Source: an uncultured Gemella sp. (lineage in GTDB: Bacteria; Bacillota; Bacilli; Staphylococcales; Gemellaceae). From it: DNA of 17,353 bases. Where the stretch lies: positions 1 to 17,353 of the forward strand of contig CAMBPW010000013.1 of NCBI GenBank assembly GCA_945869755.1. Reading direction: 5' to 3'. How positions within the stretch are numbered: position 1 is the stretch's first letter; each line of letters opens with the position of its first letter. Made by a program: the position numbers and the translations under genes. Below are positions 7,808-14,970 of this stretch, piece by piece. The notes below the pieces were generated by a model. The model had not been told where the DNA came from. It was given only the letters and a program-made list of their open reading frames with translations, and did no database searches.

Positions 7808-9278
7808 TAATTTACCAGTTTTCCCTATTTTTATACCTTTACTTTTTGCTGCAATAACAATATTTTTTAAAAATAAAATTTCTATTCAAAAAAAATTAAC
7901 ATTAATAGCTAATGTTATAGTTATAATATTTTCTACAATAAGTTTAATAAAAATAAAAGATAGTAAAATACTATTTTTAGAAATGGGAAATTGGATTTCT
8001 CCATTTGGTATAACTCTATCACTAGATGGTCTTAGTTCAATTTTAGTATTGACATCTTCAATAGTATTTTTAGCAACTTTAATATATTCTTTTAAATCAA
8101 TTGATGTCGCAAGCGAAAGTAGCTTCTTTTATCCTGGTTTTTTATTAATAATGACTGGAATTAACGGTGCATTTACTACAGGCGATATTTTTAACTTATT
8201 TGTTTTTTATGAAATTCTACTAATGGCTTCCTATTTATTACTATTAGTAGGCTCTACAAAAGAACAGCTTAAATCATCAATAAGTTATGTTCTTATGAAT
8301 GTATTTGCAGGTAGTTTGTTTGTTATAAGTGTAGGTTATTTATACACGATAGTAGGAAGTTTAAATATGGCTCACATATCAAAAATAATTACTTCACTAG
8401 ATGACAAACGAGGATTATATTTAGTTGGTGCTGTTATGATTTTCGTATTCGCTATGAAAGGTGCATTATTCCCTTTATTCACTTGGATGAATAGAGCATA
8501 CGCTGCTCCACCTATAGCTGTATCAATAATTTTTTCAGCATTACTAACTAAAGTTGGTTTGTATTCAATAATGCGAACTTACAGTTTGTTTTATTATGAA
8601 TCTACATTTATAAAATACTTTTTATTATATTTAGGAATAATATCAATAATTGTAGGTTGTATTGGCGTAATATTCCAAAAAGATTTGAAACAAATAGTAA
8701 TATTTAATATAGTCATATCACTTGGAATTATGGTAGTCGGGATAGTTCCATTAAATATTTTTAGTATTAAGGGAACTATATTATATTTAATAAATGATAT
8801 TTTATTAAAATCTGTACTATTCACTATTATCGGAATTATTATTTATATTTGCAATGCAAAATATATTAAAAATTATGGTTTATTGAAAAAATACCCTACT
8901 TTTACATGGTTATTCTTTATTACAATACTATGTTTAGCTGGTATTCCACCTTTTAGTGGTTTTTATGGTAAGGCATTAATTATCAAAGGTTTAATTCAAG
9001 AAAATTATATGTTTGGAGCAATTGTAGTTAGTTTTTCTGGATTAGTAATATTTTATTCATTAATTAAAATTTTCTTAACTGTTTTTTATGGAGAAGAAAA
9101 TACAAATATTGAATATAAACCACTATCTAAAACTTTATTACTCCCTATAATAACTTTATTAGCAGTTGCAATAATTGTCGGCTTTAGTAATAATATTATT
9201 GACAAATTTTTATCACAAACTACATCAATAATATTAGAACCTGAAAAATATATAGAAATAATTTTAAAGAAAGGATAA
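7800..9278 (+). CDS. mrpD: Mrp/Mnh Na+/H+ antiporter subunit D (NuoN/M-like)
   Basis: Second large proton-channel subunit, 492 residues, the normal MrpD size, with about 14 hydrophobic segments. The antiporter residues are present: E138 in FNLFVFYEILLMASYLL, equivalent to essential E137 of Bacillus MrpD, and K220 in FAMKGALFPLFTWMNRAYAAPP. LAGIPPFSGFYGK is the expected loop in the last third. Strong site AAAGGAGG (7782-7789) inside the end of mrpC. With MrpA it forms the ion-translocating core; the other subunits are needed for assembly and for the Na+ path. Confidence 0.96.
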   Translation: MSSNLPVFPIFIPLLFAAITIFFKNKISIQKKLTLIANVIVIIFSTISLIKIKDSKILFLEMGNWISPFGITLSLDGLSSILVLTSSIVFLATLIYSFKSIDVASESSFFYPGFLLIMTGINGAFTTGDIFNLFVFYEILLMASYLLLLVGSTKEQLKSSISYVLMNVFAGSLFVISVGYLYTIVGSLNMAHISKIITSLDDKRGLYLVGAVMIFVFAMKGALFPLFTWMNRAYAAPPIAVSIIFSALLTKVGLYSIMRTYSLFYYESTFIKYFLLYLGIISIIVGCIGVIFQKDLKQIVIFNIVISLGIMVVGIVPLNIFSIKGTILYLINDILLKSVLFTIIGIIIYICNAKYIKNYGLLKKYPTFTWLFFITILCLAGIPPFSGFYGKALIIKGLIQENYMFGAIVVSFSGLVIFYSLIKIFLTVFYGEENTNIEYKPLSKTLLLPIITLLAVAIIVGFSNNIIDKFLSQTTSIILEPEKYIEIILKKG

Positions 9279-9284
9279 ACTACT

Positions 9285-9770
9285 ATGACAAAACAATTTT
9301 TAATAAATATTTTAATCGGTTTTTTATGGATGTTTTTCTCTAATGGTTATAACTACGAATATTTTTCAGTAGGATTTTTCTGGGGAATAGTTATTTTATT
9401 TATTTTAAGAAGCAAGTTACCTGGAAAACAACTATATATTATTTATATTTATAAATGGTTAAAATTAATTTCTATGTTTATAATTGAACTTATAAAAGCT
9501 GATATTGCAGTTTTTAAATTAATGTTCAAAAAAAATTTAGATGTTAATCCTGCAATCTTTGAATATCCTTTAGATGTCAAAAAAAATTGGCAAATAGTTA
9601 TGTTAGCTAATATGATTACTTTAACGCCTGGAACTGTAACAGTAAATGTTAGCTATGACAATTCAAAACTATTTATTCACAGAATAGATACAGATGACAT
9701 TCAAGCAGAAATTGAAGCAATAAAATCAAGTTTTGAAAAAGCTATATTGGAGGTCAATATTAATGGATAA
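9285..9770 (+). CDS. mrpE: Mrp/Mnh Na+/H+ antiporter subunit E
   Basis: Membrane subunit of 161 residues. Two hydrophobic helices occupy about the first 42 residues, a third lies around 55-75, and a cytoplasmic domain carries the family motif ITLTPGTVTV (111-120). Starts six bases after mrpD, with GAAAGGA as ribosome site just before. The last codons overlap mrpF by eight bases. The MnhE family has no counterpart in complex I, so its presence helps separate this operon from a respiratory complex. Confidence 0.93.
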   Translation: MTKQFLINILIGFLWMFFSNGYNYEYFSVGFFWGIVILFILRSKLPGKQLYIIYIYKWLKLISMFIIELIKADIAVFKLMFKKNLDVNPAIFEYPLDVKKNWQIVMLANMITLTPGTVTVNVSYDNSKLFIHRIDTDDIQAEIEAIKSSFEKAILEVNING

Positions 9771-10056
9771 ACTTTTAAATATAACAATTATCGCCGGTAT
9801 CATAACTTCATTTATTATGATAATATTTTTACTTTACTATATGGTTACGAAAAAAAGTATTTATGAAAAAATACTAGCAAGTGATTTAATATCTATGCCC
9901 TTAATTTCTGCAATAGTTTTAATAAGTATGTACTACAAAACAAAATCATATATATCTCTTATTATGATTATTGCAATAATATGTTTTATAGGAACTGTTG
10001 TTACTACTAGATTCCTTGCTAGAAAGGAGATTTTCGATGAAGATAATAATAGATAA
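9763..10056 (+). CDS. mrpF: Mrp/Mnh Na+/H+ antiporter subunit F
   Basis: Membrane subunit of 97 residues with three hydrophobic helices. The start chosen is ATG 9763, because TTGGAGG (9748-9754) stands at the right distance. An in-frame ATG at 9733 would add ten polar, unlikely residues and has no ribosome site. The family's conserved aspartate after helix 1 is D41 (KILASDLISMPL). Overlaps mrpE by eight bases and mrpG by twenty. Confidence 0.92.
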   Translation: MDKLLNITIIAGIITSFIMIIFLLYYMVTKKSIYEKILASDLISMPLISAIVLISMYYKTKSYISLIMIIAIICFIGTVVTTRFLARKEIFDEDNNR

Positions 10057-10411
10057 TGTAGTAACAGTAATTATAATAGCATTAATAATAATAGCTATTT
10101 TTGCAATGATAAGCACAATGCTAGGTTTTATAAAATTACCCGATGAACTAACAAAACTTCATGCAGCAGGTGTTACAGGATCATTCGCAGTAGAACTTAT
10201 ACTTATTGCAGGCTTTTTATACTTTTATAAATATATGAACTATTTTGAAACAAAATTAATTCTAACAATAGTATTTTTATTTATAGTTTCGCCTATAACT
10301 GCACATATGATTGCATCAAGTTTAATAGTTTATAAAAAAGAAGGTTATTTCAAACGAGAAAATCAAATCGAGCCAGTAATAAAAGATATTGAAAAATTTA
10401 ATGATAAATAA
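10037..10411 (+). CDS. mrpG: Mrp/Mnh Na+/H+ antiporter subunit G
   Basis: Last gene of the antiporter operon, 124 residues with three hydrophobic helices. The start is ATG 10037, preceded by AAAGGAGA (10023-10030); an upstream in-frame ATG at 9998 lacks a site and would overlap mrpF by 59 bases. The MnhG signature is at residues 29-44: LGFIKLPDELTKLHAA, close to the family's LGLxRLPDxYTRLHAA. The charged tail after residue 100 is variable. All seven subunits are intact and in the canonical A-G order. Confidence 0.93.
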   Translation: MKIIIDNVVTVIIIALIIIAIFAMISTMLGFIKLPDELTKLHAAGVTGSFAVELILIAGFLYFYKYMNYFETKLILTIVFLFIVSPITAHMIASSLIVYKKEGYFKRENQIEPVIKDIEKFNDK

Positions 10412-10531
10412 TTTAAAATAATAAATAAAAAAATTAAAAGCCACATAAGTAATATAACTACTTATAGACTTTAGTTTATTGATTTTAAAATTTACTTTAT
10501 AAAAAATTTTTTTAAGTATAATAAATTGTGT

Positions 10532-10591
10532 GAGAGCAACTCAATAAGATTGATTTATTTGAAATCATAATTTTTGAGTTACTCTCTTTTT
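10532..10591 (+). terminator. Hairpin terminator after the mrp operon
   Basis: Bases 10532-10543 pair with 10575-10586 (12 positions, one C/A mismatch), and the large loop holds a smaller 6-bp hairpin. Five T residues follow at once. It lies between mrpG and the glmM promoter and so insulates the two units. A perfect TATAAT at 10517-10522 just upstream raises the alternative of a tiny separate transcript. Confidence 0.7.
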
Positions 10592-10614
10592 ATTAATTAA
10601 TAAATTATATTTTC

Positions 10615-10643
10615 TTGACTTATAACGACTATTATAGTAATAT
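10615..10643 (+). promoter_or_regulatory. Sigma-A promoter of glmM
   Basis: TTGACT (10615-10620), a 17-base spacer, TAATAT (10638-10643). The predicted start near 10650 gives a short leader with AAGGAG (10661-10666) before ATG 10678. The leader is too short for a riboswitch. Confidence 0.65.
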
Positions 10644-10677
10644 CAATTTATTAAAATAGTAAGGAGAATTACATACT

Positions 10678-12015
10678 ATGAGAAAATATTTTGGAACTGA
10701 TGGTATAAGAGGTATTGCTGGGGAAACTCTTACTGCAGAGTTAAGTTATAAAACTGGGCGTGCATTAGGAAAACTTCTTATTTCAAAAAATGATAGTCCA
10801 AAAGTAATAATAGGAAGAGATACTAGAATATCTTGCGATATGATAGAAAGTTCTCTCGTATCTGGATTAACTAGCACTGGTGTAAATGTATTATTAGCCG
10901 GTGTAATTCCTACACCTGCAATCGCATATTTAACAAGCACATTAGAAACAGATAGTGGAATTATGATTTCTGCTTCTCACAATCCATATGAAGATAATGG
11001 AATAAAAATTTTCGGAAAAGACGGTTTTAAACTAACTGATGGTGAAGAATTAATTATAGAAGAATATATTGATAATCAAAATGAAATAGAAAATACTATT
11101 TTTAATAAAATTGGTCGTGTTCATAATTCATTAGAACTATCACAAAAGTACATTCAACATATAAAAAATTCTATAAACATAAATTTAGAAAATATGGAAA
11201 TTGCTCTTGACTGTGCTAATGGTGCTACAGTAAATATCGCACCTTTTATATTTGGAGATTTAGATGCAAATATTAAAACTATAGGTTGTCAACCAACTGG
11301 AACAAATATTAACGATGGTGTTGGCTCGACAAAATTAGAAACTCTAGCAAAATATGTTAAAGAAAATGATGTAGAATTAGGTTTCGCTTTTGACGGAGAT
11401 GGAGATAGAGTTTTAGCAGTTGACAGTGAAGGAAATTTTGTTGACGGCGATAAAATAATGTTTATTATAGCTCAACACCTTAAAGAACAAGGAAAATTAA
11501 AAGATGATATGGTAGTTTCTACCGTTATGAGTAATATAGGATTTTACAAATCAATAGAAGAAGCGGGACTAAAATCAGTTAAAACATCTGTCGGAGATAG
11601 ATATGTTGTTGAAGAAATGAGAAAAAATAACTACTCTATCGGCGGAGAACAATCTGGACATATAATATTATCTGAACACGCTACTACTGGTGATGGAATA
11701 TTAACAGCCGTTCAATTAGCATCTATAGTAAAAGAAAAAAATACTACATTAAAAGAATTAGCTAGTCAAGTGAAAATATATCCACAAAAATTAGTTAATA
11801 TAAAAGTAGCAGATAAAAATGTTGTAATGAACGATGAAGAAGTTTTAGCAGAATGTAAAAAAGTAGAAAAAGAACTTGCTGATAAAGGAAGAATTTTACT
11901 TAGAGCTTCTGGAACAGAAAATTTAATTCGTATTATGATAGAAGCAAGTAGCGATGAATTAACAGATAAATATTGCGAACAAGTAGCAAAAATAATTAGA
12001 GAAAAATATATTTAA
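10678..12015 (+). CDS. glmM: Phosphoglucosamine mutase
   Basis: Converts glucosamine-6-phosphate to glucosamine-1-phosphate, the middle step toward UDP-GlcNAc for peptidoglycan. The 445 residues match the family. Diagnostic elements: MRKYFGTDGIRG at the N-terminus; phosphoserine S100 in MISASHNPYEDNG; Mg2+ loop FDGDGDR with D239, D241 and D243; GGEQSGH at 322-328, which selects amino sugars and separates GlmM from phosphogluco- and phosphomannomutases; RASGTE at 409-414 binding phosphate. ATG 10678 follows AAGGAG. Monocistronic here, with its own promoter and terminator; in many Bacilli glmM instead follows cdaA and ybbR. Confidence 0.97.
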   Translation: MRKYFGTDGIRGIAGETLTAELSYKTGRALGKLLISKNDSPKVIIGRDTRISCDMIESSLVSGLTSTGVNVLLAGVIPTPAIAYLTSTLETDSGIMISASHNPYEDNGIKIFGKDGFKLTDGEELIIEEYIDNQNEIENTIFNKIGRVHNSLELSQKYIQHIKNSININLENMEIALDCANGATVNIAPFIFGDLDANIKTIGCQPTGTNINDGVGSTKLETLAKYVKENDVELGFAFDGDGDRVLAVDSEGNFVDGDKIMFIIAQHLKEQGKLKDDMVVSTVMSNIGFYKSIEEAGLKSVKTSVGDRYVVEEMRKNNYSIGGEQSGHIILSEHATTGDGILTAVQLASIVKEKNTTLKELASQVKIYPQKLVNIKVADKNVVMNDEEVLAECKKVEKELADKGRILLRASGTENLIRIMIEASSDELTDKYCEQVAKIIREKYI

Positions 12016-12017
12016 TT

Positions 12018-12055
12018 TATAAAGAGGCATTTTTGAAAATGCCTCTTTATATTTT
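12018..12055 (+). terminator. Terminator of glmM
   Basis: Near-perfect 16-bp inverted repeat, 12018-12033 with 12036-12051, starting right after the glmM stop and followed by a T-rich stretch. The GC-containing core GAGGC/GCCTC makes it convincing. Confidence 0.88.
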
Positions 12056-12142
12056 TATTACAAAATTATACTTAAATAATATAAAAAAAGATAAAAATTC
12101 AATCAGAATAACGTTTTCTTAATATTTTTTTTAATTTTTCTA

Positions 12143-12170
12143 TTGCATTTTTTTTTTAATATGCTATAAT
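12143..12170 (+). promoter_or_regulatory. Strong extended -10 promoter with no gene downstream
   Basis: TTGCAT (12143-12148), a 16-base spacer, and TATAAT (12165-12170) preceded by TGC, an extended -10. The spacer is mostly T. It points to plus-strand RNA starting at about 12177, but the next coding sequence is on the opposite strand, so its product should be non-coding. Confidence 0.7.
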
Positions 12171-12176
12171 AACTTA

Positions 12177-12291
12177 TGAAGTAATTTATTACTTCATGTT
12201 CTTTTATTATAAGTATCCCTAGCTTATAATAAAGACTTTTCATATTTACTCCCTTATTTCTACCTTACAATTTTGTAAGGTAGGTTTTTTT
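12177..12291 (+). ncRNA. Candidate trans-acting small RNA with C-rich seeds
   Basis: The region from the promoter above to a T-run holds three successive hairpins. Stem 1 pairs 12176-12185 with 12188-12197 (10 bp). Stem 2 pairs 12203-12213 with 12223-12233 (11 bp) and exposes UAUCCCUAG in its loop. A single-stranded linker then contains ACUCCCUU (12248-12255). Stem 3 (12261-12270 with 12273-12282) is the terminator, followed by seven T. UCCC motifs in loops and linkers are the seed type known from staphylococcal Rsa RNAs and RoxS/RsaE, which pair with Shine-Dalgarno sequences; this one has the same general design but not the RsaE sequence. No ORF of note lies inside. Expression is inferred. 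Confidence 0.6.
12259..12291 (+). terminator. Rho-independent terminator of the small-RNA candidate
   Basis: A 10-bp perfect stem (12261-12270 with 12273-12282), extended by C-G and T-G pairs, is followed by seven T at 12285-12291. It is one-directional: the minus-strand side has no T-run. glmM already has its own terminator 200 bases upstream, so this one implies a separate plus-strand transcript. Confidence 0.85.
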
Positions 12292-12309
12292 ATTTTAAAA
12301 TTTTAATAT

Positions 12310-12361
12310 AAGAATATAATTTTATTATTTATAAAAAATAAATATATAAAATTATATTCTT
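12310..12361 (-). terminator. AT-only inverted repeat at the 3' end of the metal ABC operon
   Basis: Perfect 16-bp inverted repeat, 12310-12325 with 12346-12361. The stop codon and last codons of the second permease lie in the right arm. The stem is nearly all A-T and no clear U-run follows on the minus strand, so it may stabilise or weakly terminate the operon mRNA. Confidence 0.5.
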
Positions 12362-13197
12362 ATTTTATTTGAAAACACAAATACTATTAGAAAAATAATA
12401 CCTACTACTGTAGCTTGCATACCTGATATAGAAACATCAAAATAAATAGCTAAAAAATAACCAATAATACTACTTATAGTCCCGATAATTATACTAAATA
12501 CAATTAATAAACTTAATTTATTAGTTATAAGCCTTGCTGTTAATGTTGGTCCTACCATAAAAGCAATTACTAATACTACTCCTACTGATTTAAAAGCTCC
12601 AACACTTGTTAATGAAACCAACGACATAAGTAAATAATGCATAAATATTGGAGAAAAACCTATAATTTTTGCATATTCAGGATTAAACGTACTAACTATA
12701 AACTCTTTATAAAATAATAAAATTACAATTAAATTAACTATAAATATAACCAATAAAACAATTATAGCTCTAGGACCAAAATCATAATTTAAAGTTTCTA
12801 TTCTATCAAATGGAGTAAAAGCAATTTCTCCAAAAACTACATGTTCTACATCTAAATGTGTATTCTTCGCAAATTTAGTTATTAATAACACGGCTATACT
12901 AAACAATATCGGAAATACTACTCCAATAGCAGAATCTTTATTCAACAAATTAGTATTATGAAGCAATTCAGTAAACCAAACTGTAAATAATCCTACAACA
13001 ACTGAAAAAAATATTATAAGTGGCGAATTCAAATTGTTAGATATAAAAAAACCAATTACAATACCTAACAATACTGTGTGAGAAATAGCGTCAGTAATCA
13101 TACTCATTCCACGTAAAACTAAAAACGTTCCAGGTAAAGCACAACAGGCACATACTAAAATACCTACTAAAATTATTTCAATACTATTACTCAACAA
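12352..13197 (-). CDS. mntD: Metal ABC transporter permease (MntD/TroD type)
   Basis: Second membrane subunit of a manganese/zinc importer of the ABC-3 family (PF00950), about 281 residues with some eight or nine hydrophobic helices. The family segment DAISHTVLLGIVIG near residue 40 and VIAFMVGPTLTARLIT in the last third fit permeases that contact the ATPase. No ATG is present near the N-terminus. GTG 13206 is in frame but has no ribosome site, whereas TTG 13197 stands five bases after AGGTGA, so I chose TTG; the GTG start would add three residues. It overlaps the upstream permease by 11 bases. The symbol follows Bacillus mntABCD order (also called troD); the metal itself is not proven. Confidence 0.88.
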   Translation of the reverse strand: MLSNSIEIILVGILVCACCALPGTFLVLRGMSMITDAISHTVLLGIVIGFFISNNLNSPLIIFFSVVVGLFTVWFTELLHNTNLLNKDSAIGVVFPILFSIAVLLITKFAKNTHLDVEHVVFGEIAFTPFDRIETLNYDFGPRAIIVLLVIFIVNLIVILLFYKEFIVSTFNPEYAKIIGFSPIFMHYLLMSLVSLTSVGAFKSVGVVLVIAFMVGPTLTARLITNKLSLLIVFSIIIGTISSIIGYFLAIYFDVSISGMQATVVGIIFLIVFVFSNKIRI

Positions 13198-14116
13198 TAT
13201 TATCACCTACTTTTTTACTATTTAATTCATTTATAACAAGTTTTTGTATATTTCTTTTATATAAATATTTTTTAAACAAGCCTCTTCTGTTAGAGAAAAA
13301 TATACTAAAAATAAATATTATTCCTAATATAATAATTATTATAGCTCCAGTTGGCATATTTAATTTACTAGAACTTAATAATGTTCCAATAAATCCAGAT
13401 ATTCCTCCAAAAAAACCAGATAAAATTATCATAAAATTAAAATTATTAGTCCACTGTCTAGCTGTAACTACTGGTATTATAACTAATGCACTTATAAGAA
13501 TTGCCCCTACTATTTCAAGGCCAATTATTATAGAAATTATTGTAATAAACGAAAGTAATAAATTATAAAATAAAGTTTTTTTACGTCCATATATTGATAT
13601 TGAATAAGTATAATCAAATACCAAAACTTTAAAATTTTTCCAAAATATAATCAAAATAAATATTAAAATTAATGATGTAATTAATATTACATAAATATCT
13701 TCTTTTAAAATAGCTGCAGCTTGCCCAAAAATAAATTTATTTAAACCTGCTTTATTAGAACCAGGCATTTTTTGAATATAAGTTAATAAAACTATTCCCA
13801 AACCAAAAAAGGACGACAATATTAAAGCTAATAAATTATCAAATTTATTTTTTCTCTTTTTTTCAAAATATCTAATTAATAAAATTCCTAATATGCTTGA
13901 AAAAAATGCACCAATTAATAAAATTACTAAATTTTTCTCACCAGTTAAAATATAAGCTAAACAAATTCCAGGTAAAGCAGAATGAGAAACAGTATCCCCT
14001 ATTAATGATTCTTTTTTTAAAACGGAAAAAGTGCCTATAATCCCGCATATTATACCTAATAAAGTTGATCCTACAGCTACTATTTGAAATGTGTAGTTGT
14101 TTAATAAGTTTATCAT
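13187..14116 (-). CDS. mntC: Metal ABC transporter permease (MntC/TroC type)
   Basis: First membrane subunit of the metal importer, 309 residues, ABC-3 family. SVLKKESLIGDTVSHSALPGICLAY at about 31-54 is the family signature after helix 1, and ILISALVIIPVVTARQW lies in the C-terminal half. The charged tail of about 30 residues after the last helix is longer than in the sister permease. The start overlaps the ATPase stop in an ATGA arrangement (14113-14116), and the end overlaps mntD, so the three genes are translationally coupled. Two different permeases pair in this class of transporter (as in TroCD), unlike the single permease of PsaBCA or S. aureus MntABC. Confidence 0.9.
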   Translation of the reverse strand: MINLLNNYTFQIVAVGSTLLGIICGIIGTFSVLKKESLIGDTVSHSALPGICLAYILTGEKNLVILLIGAFFSSILGILLIRYFEKKRKNKFDNLLALILSSFFGLGIVLLTYIQKMPGSNKAGLNKFIFGQAAAILKEDIYVILITSLILIFILIIFWKNFKVLVFDYTYSISIYGRKKTLFYNLLLSFITIISIIIGLEIVGAILISALVIIPVVTARQWTNNFNFMIILSGFFGGISGFIGTLLSSSKLNMPTGAIIIIILGIIFIFSIFFSNRRGLFKKYLYKRNIQKLVINELNSKKVGDNIVE

Positions 14117-14841
14117 TTATATAAACCTCTTTGCTTTAAATAACTTTCTCTTTCTAAATAAGTTAATTTTATATTAGTATCTGTAAACTCATCTTCAACT
14201 TTTCCGCTAGAAATTATATTTTTATTAATTAATATAACATTATCAAAATATTCTTTTACAGTATTCAAATCATGATGAACAACAACTATAGTTTTTCCTT
14301 CTTTTGATAATTTCTTTAAAATTTCAACTATCATTTTTTCACTCATTGCATCAACACCTTGAAAAGGTTCATCTAATAAATAAAAATTAGTTTCTTGCGC
14401 CAAAGCTCTAGCTAAAAATACTCGCTGTTTTTGTCCTCCAGATAAATCATTAATTTGTCTATTTGAAAACTCTTCTAATTTTACTAATTTTATAACTTCT
14501 CTTGCTATTTCTTTATCTTTTTTTGTAGGTCTTTTGAACCAACCTAACTTATGGTATCTTCCCATTAAAACTACATCAAAAACTGTTGCAGGAAAATCCC
14601 AGTCAATACTATTATTTTGTGGAACATAACTTAATATTTCATTATCATTATATATTTCTATTTCTCCTGTTAATGTTTTTTGCAATCCTAAAATAGCTTT
14701 TAACAAAGTTGATTTTCCAGCTCCGTTAGGTCCTACTATAGCTGAAATTTTCCCTTTTTCTATTTCTAAATTAACATTCCATATAACAGGCTCTATATCA
14801 TACGCAACAGATAAATTTTTTATTCTTATTGCTATAGACAT
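14113..14841 (-). CDS. mntB: Metal ABC transporter ATP-binding protein (MntB/TroB type)
   Basis: Nucleotide-binding subunit of 242 residues that powers metal import at the inner face of the membrane. Motifs in order: Walker A GPNGAGKST (37-45), Q-loop Q75 in YVPQ, signature LSGGQ (133-137), Walker B with D157-E158 in LLDEP, and switch H190 in VVHHD. The SIDWDFPATVFDVVLMGRY segment after the Q-loop is typical of Mn/Zn-type ATPases. Start chosen at ATG 14841 with AGGTGA just upstream; an in-frame GTG at 14859 would lie at the predicted transcription start and has no ribosome site. A terminator and a separate promoter stand between this gene and the binding lipoprotein, so it begins its own three-gene unit. 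Confidence 0.92.
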   Translation of the reverse strand: MSIAIRIKNLSVAYDIEPVIWNVNLEIEKGKISAIVGPNGAGKSTLLKAILGLQKTLTGEIEIYNDNEILSYVPQNNSIDWDFPATVFDVVLMGRYHKLGWFKRPTKKDKEIAREVIKLVKLEEFSNRQINDLSGGQKQRVFLARALAQETNFYLLDEPFQGVDAMSEKMIVEILKKLSKEGKTIVVVHHDLNTVKEYFDNVILINKNIISSGKVEDEFTDTNIKLTYLERESYLKQRGLYK

Positions 14842-14863
14842 TTCATCACCTATTTTCACCGAA

Positions 14864-14869
14864 ATTATA
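14864..14869 (-). promoter_or_regulatory. -10 element for the mntBCD unit
   Basis: A perfect TATAAT on the minus strand, placing a start near 14857 and a very short leader before ATG 14841. No good -35 is found at 16 to 18 bases (best is ATAAGT, 14892-14887), so the promoter may be weak or depend on a factor bound at the adjacent palindrome. Confidence 0.5.
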
Positions 14870-14872
14870 TTT

Positions 14873-14888
14873 GTTCTCTATGGAGAAC
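14873..14888. promoter_or_regulatory. Palindrome GTTCTC-N4-GAGAAC at the mntB promoter
   Basis: Perfect 6+6 inverted repeat, GTTCTCTATGGAGAAC, four bases upstream of the -10 box and filling the spacer toward the -35. It does not fit the Fur, Zur, MntR or AdcR consensus sequences that I know. It could be the site of an unidentified regulator, or a small hairpin in read-through RNA. Confidence 0.45.
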
Positions 14889-14932
14889 TTATATTTATAT
14901 TTTATTACATTTTAGATTTTTTGTAAAGATAT

Positions 14933-14963
14933 AAAAAAGAACTCAATTTATTTTGAGTTCTTT
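14933..14963 (-). terminator. Terminator between the binding protein and ATPase genes
   Basis: Perfect 11-bp inverted repeat, 14936-14946 with 14953-14963, six-base loop, seven bases after the lipoprotein stop. On the minus strand it ends in six T. This should stop most transcripts after the lipoprotein gene. Confidence 0.85.
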
Positions 14964-14970
14964 AATTAAA

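Noticed and set aside
4667..9278. Respiratory complex I or membrane-bound hydrogenase genes
   Set aside because: MrpA, C and D look like NuoL, K and N, but the MrpB, E, F and G proteins and the MrpA C-terminal extension are present, and there are no quinone-site, NADH or hydrogenase subunits.
10445..10465. Small hairpin after mrpG as operon terminator
   Set aside because: Seven A-T-rich pairs with no T-run after it; the hairpin at 10532-10586 is the better candidate.
10644..10677. Riboswitch or ribozyme in front of glmM
   Set aside because: The predicted leader is about 28 bases and cannot hold one; the glmS ribozyme belongs to glmS, not glmM.
12052..12142. Additional gene or RNA upstream of the small-RNA promoter
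   Set aside because: Only AT-rich homopolymer-like sequence with no ORF, ribosome site or stable hairpin.
12177..12291. RsaE/RoxS homologue
   Set aside because: The size and C-rich seeds are similar, but the characteristic CCCCUUUG sequences are not found, so I do not give it that name.
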